Positions 9,148 to 16,273 of a DNA stretch of 64,000 nt are shown here, piece by piece. The notes under the pieces were generated by a model that saw only the letters and a program-made list of their open reading frames with translations, was not told where the DNA came from and searched no databases. The stretch is from Pseudomonas wuhanensis (GTDB lineage Bacteria > Pseudomonadota > Gammaproteobacteria > Pseudomonadales > Pseudomonadaceae): the NCBI RefSeq assembly GCF_030687395.1, contig NZ_CP117430.1, positions 2,046,001 to 2,110,000 on the forward strand, written 5' to 3'. Position 1 is the stretch's first letter. Every line of letters begins with the position of its first letter. The translations under genes and the position numbers were made by a program.

Positions 9148-9159
9148 TTTGTATACAAA
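9148..9159. promoter_or_regulatory. Palindromic operator candidate upstream of the AzgA-type permease
   Basis: TTTGTATACAAA is a perfect 12-bp palindrome. A weaker copy (TTTGTAGACGAA, 10 of 12 matches) lies 34 bp further at 9182-9193, about three helical turns away. It is the third member of the motif family seen at puuE and uraH. Confidence 0.55.
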
Positions 9160-9232
9160 TAAAGCAAATAATGTTTTTGATTTTGTAGACGAAAAGTTTG
9201 GCAATAGGGATATATCGACAAGAAGGTCGCCT

Positions 9233-9298
9233 TCGCGGGCAAGCCTCACTCCCGCAGGTGAGCGCATTCCCCTGTGGGAGCGTGGCTTGCCCGCGATA
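9233..9298. repeat. REP doublet (REPIN-like inverted pair) D
   Basis: Inverted REP arms, the left one diverged (GGGCAAGCCTCACTCCCGCA), lie in the spacer between the permease promoter region and the MarR-family gene end. Confidence 0.88.
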
Positions 9299-9338
9299 GC
9301 TTTAGATCAGTCGATACACATGTCGCGGGTAGAGCGGT

Positions 9339-9785
9339 TCAGTCAGCTGCCACCTGACTTTTCCCCATCGCGAGGTTCACCGCCAACCACCCATTCACCG
9401 CCGTCTCCCCAGCCTCGGCAAACACCCGCTCCAGCAATTTCACCTGCTCGCGCCGTAGCGACTGCTCGAACCGCGCGCCATCGTCGGTCAGTTCCAGCAA
9501 CCGCTTACGTTTATCGGTTTCGGACGCGACGCTGTTTACCAAATGCATTTCCACCAATTGGCGAAGCGGAATGTTCAGCGCCTGCTTGCTCACGCCCAGT
9601 AACGCCAGCAATTCCTTGACACTGAGGGCAGGGTAGCGGGCGATGAAAAACACAATGCGTTGGTGCACCCGGCTTAAGCCGCGACGCTCGAGCATTTCGT
9701 CGGCCTTGGCGGTGAACGCCTGGTAACCGAAGAAAAACGCTTCCATGGCTTGTTGCTGAGTGCTGGGGTTTTTAAGGTCAAGCAT
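9339..9785 (-). CDS. MarR-family transcriptional regulator
   Basis: The 148-residue protein has the winged-helix layout of MarR regulators: a helix-turn-helix around LSVKELLALLGVSKQALNIPL near residues 54-75 and the wing SVASETDKRKRLLELTDDG near 86-105, where D-x-R is the conserved wing motif. It is divergent from the aminotransferase gene with 81 bp between starts, so it likely controls that gene and itself. An imperfect palindrome in the spacer could be its site. The ligand is unknown. Confidence 0.9.
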   Translation of the reverse strand: MLDLKNPSTQQQAMEAFFFGYQAFTAKADEMLERRGLSRVHQRIVFFIARYPALSVKELLALLGVSKQALNIPLRQLVEMHLVNSVASETDKRKRLLELTDDGARFEQSLRREQVKLLERVFAEAGETAVNGWLAVNLAMGKSQVAAD

Positions 9786-9818
9786 ATTGACGTATCCGCT
9801 CGGTCTGTCGTAATTTCG

Positions 9819-9833
9819 GTCAACCAGTTTGAC
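9819..9833. promoter_or_regulatory. Candidate MarR operator
   Basis: GTCAA and TTGAC half-sites separated by 5 bp lie midway between the divergent MarR and aminotransferase genes. Half-site size and spacing fit MarR-type sites; no binding evidence is available. Confidence 0.35.
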
Positions 9834-9866
9834 TCATTTTTCTCAGGCCTCGCTACCGGTGACCCC

Positions 9867-11033
9867 ATGGCTTTTTCCGAACGTGTCTCGCGCCTTAAAA
9901 GTTCTTTGATCCGTGAAATCCTCGCCGCCGCCCAGCGTCCGGAAGTGATGTCGTTCGCCGGCGGCTTGCCGGCTGAAGCCATGCTGCCGAAAGTCGAATG
10001 GGCCGACATGCCGCTATCCATGGGGCAATACGGCATGAGTGAAGGCGAGCCGGCGCTGCGTGAGGCGCTGGCGGCCGAAGCCCGAGCGTTGGGCGTGCCG
10101 TGCGAGGCGAGTCAGGTGCTGGTGGTCAGCGGTTCCCAGCAAACCCTCGATCTGGCGGCCAAGCTGTACATCGACAAAGGCACCGAGATCCTGCTTGAAG
10201 CGCCGACTTACCTGGCAGCGTTGCAGATCTTCCAATTGTTCGGCGCCAACTGCATCACCGTCCCACAGGAAGCCGATGGCCCGAACCTGGCGCAATTGCG
10301 CAGCCGCCTGGAAAAACACAAACCAGCGTTCATTTACCTGATTCCGACGTTTCAGAACCCATCGGCGGTGCGCTACAGCGAGGCCAAGCGCGATGCAGTG
10401 GCGGCGTTGCTCGACGAGTTCGGCGTGACCCTGATCGAAGACGAACCCTACCGCGAACTGACCTTCGACGGCGGCAGTGCCACGCCCATTGTCAGTCGCT
10501 TGAACAAGGCCAGCTGGATCTACACCGGCACCGTGTCGAAAACCCTGTTGCCGGGCCTGCGGGTCGGTTACCTGATCGCCAGCCCAGACCTGTTTCCGCA
10601 CTTGCTGCGGCTCAAGCAATCGGCCGATCTGCACACCAACCGCATCGGGCAGTGGCAAGCGCTGCAATGGATCGGCACCGAAAAATACCAGCAGCACCTG
10701 AGTGAGTTGCGTGACTTCTATCGGGTTCGTCGGGATGCGTTTCAGTCGGGATTGGAAATGCACTTTTCCGATCTAGCGGAGTGGAACGTGCCGCAGGGTG
10801 GGTTGTTTTTCTGGCTGACGCTCAAGCAGCCGCTGGATACGCGCACGCTGCTCAAGGCTGCGCTGGCGGCGGATGTGGCGTTTATGCCGGGCGAGCCATT
10901 TTTTCCTGAGCCGGACAAGAACCCCGGTCATCTGCGGCTGAACTTCAGCCACATCGACCCGGCGCGGCTGGACGAAGGGCTCAAGCGATTGGCGACGGTG
11001 GTGCGTCAGGCACAGGCGGCAGAAGCGGCTTGA
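9867..11033 (+). CDS. PLP-dependent aminotransferase (class I/II, 2-aminoadipate type)
   Basis: The 388-residue protein begins MAFSERVSRLKSSLIREILA and has the fold-type I layout: substrate motif SFAGGLPAE, a YGMSEGEPALREALA segment, the aspartate in LIEDEPYREL, the Schiff-base lysine in YTGTVSKTLLPGLRVGY, and C-terminal RLNFS with the carboxylate-binding Arg. This places it with LysN/ARO8-like alpha-aminoadipate, aromatic or branched-chain aminotransferases. The substrate cannot be read from the sequence. The ATG at 9867 is chosen; upstream in-frame sequence lies in the regulatory spacer. It is divergent from a MarR gene and ends at a strong terminator. Confidence 0.92.
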   Translation: MAFSERVSRLKSSLIREILAAAQRPEVMSFAGGLPAEAMLPKVEWADMPLSMGQYGMSEGEPALREALAAEARALGVPCEASQVLVVSGSQQTLDLAAKLYIDKGTEILLEAPTYLAALQIFQLFGANCITVPQEADGPNLAQLRSRLEKHKPAFIYLIPTFQNPSAVRYSEAKRDAVAALLDEFGVTLIEDEPYRELTFDGGSATPIVSRLNKASWIYTGTVSKTLLPGLRVGYLIASPDLFPHLLRLKQSADLHTNRIGQWQALQWIGTEKYQQHLSELRDFYRVRRDAFQSGLEMHFSDLAEWNVPQGGLFFWLTLKQPLDTRTLLKAALAADVAFMPGEPFFPEPDKNPGHLRLNFSHIDPARLDEGLKRLATVVRQAQAAEAA

Positions 11034-11047
11034 GAGGATGCAGAAAC

Positions 11048-11079
11048 AAATAAACCGGCGTATGGGCCGGTTTATTTTT
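11048..11079 (+). terminator. Rho-independent terminator after the aminotransferase gene
   Basis: A perfect 12-bp stem (AAATAAACCGGC with GCCGGTTTATTT), a 6-nt loop and a T-run lie 14 bp past the stop. It could act on both strands. Confidence 0.9.
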
Positions 11080-11109
11080 GTCTGAGGTTTGTGGTGGCTG
11101 GTCTGGCCT

Positions 11110-11203
11110 CATCGCGGGCAAGCCCGCTCCCACAGTGGATCTGTTTTAAACACAGATCCCATTTACTCTACAAATCCCTGTGGGAGCGTGGCTTGCCCGC
11201 GAT
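11110..11203. repeat. REP doublet (REPIN-like inverted pair) E
   Basis: Inverted REP arms lie about 50 bp apart between the aminotransferase and the glutaredoxin-like gene. The loop has a small inverted repeat (GTGGATCTG / CACAGATCC region). Confidence 0.9.
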
Positions 11204-11229
11204 GGCGCCGGTCGAAACACCACAAAACC

Positions 11230-11601
11230 TCAGGCAGCCGCAAACCGCTTATCCAGATAATCAATGATCACCTTGGACTCATACATCCAGGTGGTCTGGC
11301 CATTCTCTTCGATGCGCAGGCACGGCACCTTGATCTTGCCACCTTGCTCCAGCAGGGTCTGGCGATCCTGTTCGTTGTTCTTCGCATCACGCAGTGCCAC
11401 CGGAACGTTCAGACGACGCAGGGTACGGCGGGTTTTCACGCAGAACGGGCAGGCGTGGAACTGATAAAGGGTCAGGTCCTTGGCGGCCGCTTCGACCTGA
11501 GCTTGAGCGGCGGCAGGGCGCTGCTTCTTGCCTGGACGAGTGATGAAGTCGATGAAGATGATCAGTTGGCCGAGGCCGACACGAAGCGCTTTTACGAACA
11601 C
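11230..11601 (-). CDS. Glutaredoxin-like / GST N-terminal domain protein
   Basis: The 123-residue protein has a hydrophobic N-terminal segment (about residues 7-20) and then a thioredoxin fold with the dithiol C51-P-F-C54, the cis-Pro in KVPCLRIE and the C-terminal YESKVIIDYLDKRF helix. It is likely a glutathione-linked thiol-disulfide reductase anchored to, or close to, the membrane. The start is GTG at 11601 with GAGG 7 nt upstream. It follows folE in the same direction but a terminator lies between, so it is probably a separate unit. Confidence 0.85.
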   Translation of the reverse strand: MFVKALRVGLGQLIIFIDFITRPGKKQRPAAAQAQVEAAAKDLTLYQFHACPFCVKTRRTLRRLNVPVALRDAKNNEQDRQTLLEQGGKIKVPCLRIEENGQTTWMYESKVIIDYLDKRFAAA

Positions 11602-11658
11602 GGATAAGCCTCACAGGGGTAAACAGAAAGGCGCGCAGCTTACCTGATTTTCGCAGGC

Positions 11659-11690
11659 GAAAAAAAACCGGCGATCAGTGCCGGTTTTCT
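11659..11690 (-). terminator. Rho-independent terminator after folE
   Basis: A 9-bp stem (AAAACCGGC with GCCGGTTTT) with a T-run on the minus strand lies about 12 bp past the folE stop. Confidence 0.85.
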
Positions 11691-11702
11691 TCGTGCTGCG
11701 AG

Positions 11703-12248
11703 TTACTTGATCAGGCTGAGAAACTCGCTGCGGGTGGCCGCGTTTTCGCGGAACTCGCCGAGCATCACCGAGGTGATCATCGTCGAATTCTGTTTCTCCA
11801 CACCGCGCATCATCATGCACATGTGCTTGGCCTCGATCACCACCGCAACGCCCAGGGCGCCGGTGACTTGCTGGACCGCGTCGGCGATCTGGCGGCTGAG
11901 GTTTTCCTGGATCTGCAGGCGGCGGGCGTACATATCGACGATACGCGCGACTTTCGACAGCCCAAGAACCTTGCCGCTCGGGATGTAGGCGACATGAGCC
12001 TTGCCGATGAACGGCAGCATGTGGTGCTCGCACAACGAGTAGAGCTCGATGTCCTTGACCAGCACCATCTCGCTGTTGTCGGAGCTGAACAAGGCACCGT
12101 TGGTGACCTCTTCCAGTGTCTGTTCATAACCGCGGCAGAGGTACTGCATGGCTTTGGCGGCACGTTTTGGCGTGTCGAGCAGGCCCTCGCGGGAGGCGTC
12201 CTCGCCCAATTGGCCGAGAATCTCGGTGTAATTCTGTTCCAGTGTCAC
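11703..12248 (-). CDS. folE: GTP cyclohydrolase I FolE, 5' end rewritten by prophage integration
   Basis: FolE converts GTP to dihydroneopterin triphosphate, the entry to tetrahydrofolate. Visible motifs are [12 protein letters not shown] (zinc and active-site Cys/His), [19 protein letters not shown] and [10 protein letters not shown] (second zinc Cys). Prophage attL lies at codons 3-9, so the start codon is phage-derived. A GTG at 12248 gives 181 residues, the same length as the native start (ATG-TCC-CTG, still visible beyond attR at 54121). An ATG at 12263 would add five residues and lies only 7 nt past the int stop. Everything from codon 3 on is unchanged, so the enzyme should work; its promoter is no longer the native one. 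Confidence 0.95.
   Translation of the reverse strand: MTLEQNYTEILGQLGEDASREGLLDTPKRAAKAMQYLCRGYEQTLEEVTNGALFSSDNSEMVLVKDIELYSLCEHHMLPFIGKAHVAYIPSGKVLGLSKVARIVDMYARRLQIQENLSRQIADAVQQVTGALGVAVVIEAKHMCMMMRGVEKQNSTMITSVMLGEFRENAATRSEFLSLIK
12223..12242. repeat. attL core (20-bp direct repeat)
   Basis: TCGGTGTAATTCTGTTCCAG is identical to positions 54096-54115. Here it covers codons 3-9 of folE on the minus strand. Confidence 0.93.
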
Positions 12249-12270
12249 AGGGGCTGATTCCATAAGGGTT

Positions 12271-13479
12271 TCAGAGGGGTACTGTTTCAGGCTGTACCAA
12301 TTTTGTACCAATCCAGCTGTTTTCGAGCTTCCCGAGTTCACCCCAGTCGGTGCTGGAGTTTATCCATCGGGCGTAGGTCGATAGCAGCATCTGAACGCTA
12401 TGACCGAGCTGAGTGGCAATAAATGCAGGGTTCATACCCGCCATGAGGCACATGGTAGCGTATGTGTGTCGGCAGTTGTATTGCCGGCGGGCGCGAAGCT
12501 TCAAATCGCTTAGCGCGGCCTGGAAGTGTTTGTCGGTCACACTCGACTGCTGGATGAACTCGAAGTTCTTGGTGGGCGGGAACACAAACGGCGACTCCGC
12601 CTGCTTGCGACGGCTCTGCTTCGCGCGTGTTTTGGCCATGCGCTCGGCTTGTTCTATCGCGTGCAAAGCGCGACTGTTGAGCATGACCTGGCGGATATTG
12701 CGGGTTTTGGTCCGCTCTTCGATCTTGTAGTCCGCGACGATCCGACACACATTGACCAGGCGCTTTTCCTTGTCGACCTCCTCCCAGCGCAGAGCTGCGA
12801 TCTCGCTGGGGCGCATGCCGGTATAAAAGGCGAATTCGAAGTACGCCGCGTAGATTTGCATTGAGTGGGTCAAGGTCTGGTACAGGTGATCGATGATCTT
12901 ATTGGCCTCATCCACCGTGAAGGGGTCAATCGGCTTCTTAGCTTTCACCGGCAGTTCGATGGACTCGACCGGGTTGCGGGTGATCAGCCCGTCCTTCACT
13001 GCGGTGCCGAACACCGTGGTCAGGCGCTGGATCGCCGCGCGCTTCACGCCCGGCGTTGGCCACTCGGTGTTCGCTACAACTTTGCGCAGCATGACCGACG
13101 TGATGCTGTCGATGGGCAGCATTGCAAGGTAGGGCATCCAGTACAGATTCAGTGAGCCGAGGTAGTTCTTGCGCGTCCCCGCCACGATCTCGCGACTGTT
13201 GAGCCACTCCTGGGCGTACTCCCCGAAACGGGGAGTCGCCGAGTAGTTGGCGTACGTGGAGTTGGGGAACAGTTCGGCATAGCGCTGATCATCCAGCACG
13301 CCATGCTTGATCAGGCTGGTTACGTGAGCGCGTAGGTCGGCGGCAGCCTTAATCCCCTTCGGCGTTTGGGGATAGGGGAGGGTTTCGCAACGGCGTTGCC
13401 CGTTCCAGGTGAAGCGAATGCGGACGGACTGTCCAGCAAATTCAACTCCGGTGGGCAATCCCATTGGCTTTCGAGCCAT
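12271..13479 (-). CDS. int: Phage tyrosine integrase
   Basis: This 402-residue tyrosine recombinase has an N-terminal arm/core-binding region and a catalytic domain with the first Arg in [13 protein letters not shown], the H-x-x-R box as [11 protein letters not shown], then QLGHS and the nucleophile Tyr in LLSTYARWI. It integrates the phage at folE. The ATG at 13479 ([11 protein letters not shown]) follows AGGAG; the frame continues 52 codons upstream into the excisionase-like gene with low-complexity sequence, so that extension is rejected. The C-terminus carries two GTACCAAT repeats (12294-12312), and the stop is 7 nt before the first possible folE start. Confidence 0.93.
   Translation of the reverse strand: MARKPMGLPTGVEFAGQSVRIRFTWNGQRRCETLPYPQTPKGIKAAADLRAHVTSLIKHGVLDDQRYAELFPNSTYANYSATPRFGEYAQEWLNSREIVAGTRKNYLGSLNLYWMPYLAMLPIDSITSVMLRKVVANTEWPTPGVKRAAIQRLTTVFGTAVKDGLITRNPVESIELPVKAKKPIDPFTVDEANKIIDHLYQTLTHSMQIYAAYFEFAFYTGMRPSEIAALRWEEVDKEKRLVNVCRIVADYKIEERTKTRNIRQVMLNSRALHAIEQAERMAKTRAKQSRRKQAESPFVFPPTKNFEFIQQSSVTDKHFQAALSDLKLRARRQYNCRHTYATMCLMAGMNPAFIATQLGHSVQMLLSTYARWINSSTDWGELGKLENSWIGTKLVQPETVPL
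12294..12312. promoter_or_regulatory. Integrase arm-site candidates, left (two GTACCAAT repeats)
   Basis: GTACCAAT occurs at 12294 and 12305 in the same orientation, inside the 3' end of int, about 50 bp from the attL core. The same pair occurs near attR at 53984 and 53996. Confidence 0.55.
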
Positions 13480-13682
13480 GCCTCGTATCTCCTGATGCTG
13501 TAATAAATGCGGCTGTCGATGGTGTTCCAGACGCCTTTGGGAATGACTCCTCTGGCTCGCTTGCCTTGCAATGCTCGGCGGGTCGTGCCGACCAGTTCGG
13601 CCATTTTCTCCTCCGGAATTTTGTCGATCTGGCAAATCTCAACAGCCGGTTCGGGGGCGATTGGGTCTAGAGGCGTGTGCAT
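13320..13682 (-). CDS. Excisionase-like small DNA-binding protein
   Basis: The 120-residue frame has a helix-turn-helix and wing pattern (EEKMAELVGTTRRALQGKRA, then [13 protein letters not shown]) like the small directionality factors next to integrases in Pseudomonas prophages. An AAGGA motif precedes the ATG at 13682. Only about the first 75 residues look like the family; the rest, Ser/Pro/Arg-rich, overlaps the int coding start by 160 bp and may be a read-through tail of overlapping frames. Likely role: bends attL/attR DNA for excision. Confidence 0.65.
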   Translation of the reverse strand: MHTPLDPIAPEPAVEICQIDKIPEEKMAELVGTTRRALQGKRARGVIPKGVWNTIDSRIYYSIRRYEAWLESQWDCPPELNLLDSPSAFASPGTGNAVAKPSPIPKRRRGLRLPPTYALT

Positions 13683-13764
13683 ATGCTGTGTTCCTTGTTT
13701 GAGCCAGCTGCCGGATCTTTGGTGAGAGGACGGCAGCCGGATTTGGGTAACCTAGCCTCTGAAA

Positions 13765-14007
13765 TCAAGCCGCTTCTGTTGCTGCTTGGGCGTCGAGGTA
13801 GTCGGCGAGGTCATGTAGGTAAACCACGGGTTTAGCCCGCGCTGAGCTGTGCAAGCGTTTGATGTTCAACGGAATGCGGCCTGCCTTGATTTCCTTCAGC
13901 AAATAGCGGTCGGTTCGGATGTGTGAGAAGTACCGTTCGCGTACTTCGGCAATAGACGGGCAAGGTGTATCGAATTGCTTTCTAAGCTGGGTGAGGGTGC
14001 TGGTCAC
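13765..14007 (-). CDS. PrtN-like pyocin-activator family protein
   Basis: The 80-residue protein (GTG start, GTGA overlap with the gene upstream, GAGGA 7 nt before) matches the short PrtN family: PSIAEVRERYFSHIRTDRYL, IKAGRIPLNIKRLHSS and PVVYLHDLADYLD. In P. aeruginosa PrtN activates pyocin genes after SOS induction; phage homologues occur in early leftward operons. Here it lies in the operon driven by the leftward operator-controlled promoter, so it would appear on induction. Whether it activates phage or host genes is not shown. Confidence 0.8.
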   Translation of the reverse strand: MTSTLTQLRKQFDTPCPSIAEVRERYFSHIRTDRYLLKEIKAGRIPLNIKRLHSSARAKPVVYLHDLADYLDAQAATEAA

Positions 14008-14387
14008 GCTGCATCCTCCCCGTGCCCCTCGGCTTGTGGCAGCAGCTTCAAGCGAATCAACTCCGCCAGACCTTCTTTGCTGCGACCCATAGCTGCAGCG
14101 CAAACGTGACCTTTTTTGTCCGCTACAACCGCCCCATAAGGAAACTCTGGAGAGTTGGTAGGAGTGACGTAAGCCGTCTGACCTTCCAAGATCACTGCGT
14201 TGACGCTACGGAAAACCTCAGCAAGTTCCACGCTCAGCGGGGGCATGCTTTCGAGCAGTTGGACGGCTTCTGTTGCCGCACCAACGAGCGTCGCCCGGCT
14301 GATAACTCCAGGGCAATTCAGGTAAATCGGAATCAGTTTTAAGGTCCCTACTGCTTGCGTATATGCGTTGTAGTAATTGGTCTTCAT
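14004..14387 (-). CDS. Hypothetical phage early protein
   Basis: This 127-residue protein has no family I recognise. It looks soluble, with an Ala/Val-rich helical middle and an N-terminus rich in Asn/Tyr (MKTNYYNAYTQAV). It overlaps the PrtN-like gene downstream (GTGA) and the KilA-C-like gene upstream (ATGA), so it belongs to the same tightly packed operon. Confidence 0.7.
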   Translation of the reverse strand: MKTNYYNAYTQAVGTLKLIPIYLNCPGVISRATLVGAATEAVQLLESMPPLSVELAEVFRSVNAVILEGQTAYVTPTNSPEFPYGAVVADKKGHVCAAAMGRSKEGLAELIRLKLLPQAEGHGEDAA

Positions 14388-14656
14388 GCAGCGACTTCCT
14401 TATCCGTGATTACGATGCCCAGTTTTTTCGCAAGCCACTGGATGCCTGTCTCGGTGACCATCACTACTGCGTAGTGCTTGAGTCGTTTCGGACCTACTTG
14501 GACGCTTCGCGGATCGGAGAACAAATGGCCGCTGTCACGGTGGTGACTCGCTAGATCGCCCGCTGGCGTGAGAATGCGTAACTCGCGGAGCGCCTTGCGA
14601 AGGGCGCGTGGTTTGACGCCAAACAAGGCCGCGGTCTGGTCAAGAGTACGATTCAT
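14384..14656 (-). CDS. Antirepressor KilA-C-like DNA-binding protein
   Basis: The 90-residue protein resembles the C-terminal KilA-C domain of phage antirepressors: a helix-turn-helix at TLDQTAALFGVKPRALRKAL, then SGHLFSDPRS and YAVVMVTETGIQWLAKKLGI. The usual N-terminal antirepressor domain is absent, so it is either a stand-alone DNA-binding protein or a shortened form. AAGGAG lies 6 nt before the ATG at 14656. It overlaps its downstream neighbour by 4 bp. Confidence 0.7.
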   Translation of the reverse strand: MNRTLDQTAALFGVKPRALRKALRELRILTPAGDLASHHRDSGHLFSDPRSVQVGPKRLKHYAVVMVTETGIQWLAKKLGIVITDKEVAA

Positions 14657-14945
14657 GTCGAACTCCTTCTGAAATGACGTTTTCTGCGATTTGGCGGTTT
14701 GCTACTTCGTGCATGAAGTCACGTAGATGTAGGTGATTGGCTCGATCACCGCGACGCAGCTTCACCTGGTCTGAGCGCCCCGCCACGTCGACTCGGACAA
14801 GTGCGTATTCCGCAGTCAACTCAACATCGAACACCGCTTGGATTGTTTGCGCTGGCCGCATCATTGAGCAGGCAGCTCGGCCGCCTGTTTGCAACATGTG
14901 ATGCAGCAGGTCTTGTTCTATAAGTGGTAGCTGAAAGCAATTCAT
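14640..14945 (-). CDS. Hypothetical phage early protein
   Basis: The 101-residue frame shows no recognised domain. It has a helical N-terminus (QDLLHHMLQTGGRAA) and a His/Arg-rich middle. Its ATG overlaps the stop of the tiny gene upstream (ATGA) and its 3' end overlaps the KilA-C-like gene by 17 bp, which supports membership of the operon. Confidence 0.55.
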   Translation of the reverse strand: MNCFQLPLIEQDLLHHMLQTGGRAACSMMRPAQTIQAVFDVELTAEYALVRVDVAGRSDQVKLRRGDRANHLHLRDFMHEVANRQIAENVISEGVRHESYS

Positions 14946-15043
14946 GGCGTATCACCATGCTCAATTTGTCGGACTTCTATCGTGGTTTCATCCGGCAAAC
15001 TGTTCGCAGTAACTACATTTTCGTGGGGCGCTATAGAGGTCAT
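14942..15043 (-). CDS. Small leader protein of the leftward early operon
   Basis: A 33-residue frame starting MTSIAPHENVVTANS is the first gene after the leftward promoter at 15078-15106. It is coupled by ATGA to the next gene. A longer frame to 15139 would cross the promoter and the repressor terminator and is rejected. It could be a leader peptide; no function is visible. Confidence 0.45.
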   Translation of the reverse strand: MTSIAPHENVVTANSLPDETTIEVRQIEHGDTP

Positions 15044-15077
15044 CGCTCGTGCTCTTGGTGAGAGGTATACGAGGCGA

Positions 15078-15121
15078 ACAATACAAATACGTATCGATCT
15101 GGTCAATACGAATGTGTATTG
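15078..15121 (-). promoter_or_regulatory. Leftward early promoter with two repressor operators (PL/OL)
   Basis: On the minus strand TTGACC (15106-15101) and TATTGT (15083-15078) are spaced 17 bp, a good sigma-70 promoter. An 18-bp operator CAATAC-N6-GTATTG at 15104-15121 covers the -35 and a near-copy at 15079-15096 covers the -10; centres are 25 bp apart. Confidence 0.8.
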
Positions 15122-15136
15122 ATTTTTCCATGACCA

Positions 15137-15160
15137 CAAAAAAACCGCCTAAAGGGCGGT
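15137..15160 (-). terminator. Rho-independent terminator after the repressor gene
   Basis: On the minus strand ACCGCC and GGCGGT pair across a 5-nt loop and are followed by eight T. It ends the repressor transcript before the leftward early promoter. Confidence 0.88.
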
Positions 15161-15177
15161 CTTGTGGGGAGAGCGAT

Positions 15178-15840
15178 TTAGAAAATTTCCAGTTTTGAAA
15201 TGACAACCCCGCAAATCACGGCATCTGGCGGTAGCTCAATAATGGGTTCTGGCCACGATGGGTTGAGAGGCTTGAGAAACTGACGATGCCCCTCCAAGAC
15301 CAGTTGCTTGAACGTTGCTTCATCACTGTTTGTCAGTTTGGCGATGACAAGAGATCCGTTTTCTGGATCCTTCGCTGGGTCGACGTAGATGATGTCGCCA
15401 TCTCGAAAAGATCGACGTTCATGAGGATTGAACATTGAAAGCCCGCGCACACGAAGCGCATAGGTTTTCTTACTATGAGATACGGCGCATGGAAGCCAAA
15501 TCTCCGCATCGCCGATATTCATAATATCGATTGCTTCGCACCACGCACCCGCTTGTACCCATGAAATCAATGGAACAGAACCTTTAATAGCAGGACCTGG
15601 CTCCACGTTGGCGTGCGCAAACGTACTTGCCTCAGATCCTGCGCTCTTACCAGTCCACAACCAATTCGAAGTAACAGCAAGAGCCTTCGCAATTTTTTCG
15701 ACGTTCGATTGCCTCGGACTAAGCGATTCACCGGTGATTATTCTGTGAATAGTTGGTTGAGGTACGCCGGATCTGCGACCTAATTCACCTTCTGATAGCT
15801 GAAGCTCCGTCATGCGCTGAGCTATACGCTTGCCTATCAC
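15178..15840 (-). CDS. CI-like phage repressor (HTH plus S24 self-cleaving domain)
   Basis: The 220-residue protein keeps the prophage silent. Residues 1-60 form an HTH (LSEGELGRRSGVPQPTIHRI); residues 85-220 are an S24/LexA-like peptidase with Ser135 (RGLSM), Lys178 (ATFKQL) and a scissile A97-G98 (WVQAGAW). RecA-stimulated self-cleavage would link induction to DNA damage. Start is GTG at 15840 with GAGGA 7 nt upstream. It is divergent from the Cro-like gene, with operators in the spacer and at the leftward promoter. The glycine-x-serine box reads GLSM where most relatives have G-D/E-S-M, a small deviation. Confidence 0.93.
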   Translation of the reverse strand: MIGKRIAQRMTELQLSEGELGRRSGVPQPTIHRIITGESLSPRQSNVEKIAKALAVTSNWLWTGKSAGSEASTFAHANVEPGPAIKGSVPLISWVQAGAWCEAIDIMNIGDAEIWLPCAVSHSKKTYALRVRGLSMFNPHERRSFRDGDIIYVDPAKDPENGSLVIAKLTNSDEATFKQLVLEGHRQFLKPLNPSWPEPIIELPPDAVICGVVISKLEIF

Positions 15841-15878
15841 ATGTTGGTCCTCTGATTCGTAAACGTATTGGGAGTGTA

Positions 15879-15930
15879 TTGCGCTCGTCGATACGCATGC
15901 GTATTATCAGCTCAATGCGAAAACGCATTG
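15879..15930 (+). promoter_or_regulatory. Rightward early promoter with repressor operators (PR/OR)
   Basis: TTGCGC (15879-15884), a 17-bp spacer and TATTAT (15902-15907) form a promoter toward the Cro-like gene. The perfect 14-bp palindrome ATACGCATGCGTAT (15891-15904) lies over the spacer and -10, and CAATGC-N6-GCATTG (15913-15930) follows. Extra GTATTG half-sites lie upstream at 15865 and 15876. Confidence 0.8.
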
Positions 15931-15939
15931 GTGAATCAC

Positions 15940-16137
15940 ATGACTATTCAAAAGATGCTGAACGTACTTCTGGGGCTTGGCTATTCGCAGCGTGCGATTG
16001 CGGAGCGTGTCGGAACGACGCAACCCACGATTTTTCGAGCTGCTAAGGGTGCGGATATTCGATACGAAACGGGCAAAGCAATTGAACGGCTTTTTGAGCA
16101 AGAAAAAGGCGCTGAGACCCAGCAGGAAATAGCTTAA
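15940..16137 (+). CDS. Cro-like HTH protein
   Basis: The 65-residue protein is little more than a helix-turn-helix: LGYSQRAIAERVGTTQPTIFRAA. It is divergent from the CI-like repressor and directly follows the rightward operators, the position of Cro in lambda-like switches. The start ATG at 15940 has no clear Shine-Dalgarno; the upstream in-frame extension runs back through the operators and is rejected. Confidence 0.85.
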   Translation: MTIQKMLNVLLGLGYSQRAIAERVGTTQPTIFRAAKGADIRYETGKAIERLFEQEKGAETQQEIA

Positions 16138-16249
16138 AGGTGCCAGGCCGGGGCCTCTCACCAAAGATCCCCCAGCCCGGCGACGACGATACACAGCAAT
16201 GCACATCGGTCGTGGTCGTAGGATAGGTTGTGCCTGTTCCTATGGCTAG

Positions 16250-16272
16250 ACCGTAAAAGGAGTTTTTACGGT
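16250..16272 (+). promoter_or_regulatory. RNA hairpin holding the Shine-Dalgarno of the CII-like gene
   Basis: ACCGTAAAA and TTTTACGGT form a perfect 9-bp stem with a GGAGT loop. The loop contains the ribosome binding site, and the ATG follows 1 nt after the stem. The structure could hide or present the site. Confidence 0.55.
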
Positions 16273-16273
16273 T

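Noticed and set aside
14942..15139. 65-residue version of the leader gene
   Set aside because: Its first half would cross the leftward promoter and operators. The 33-residue version starts after the promoter.
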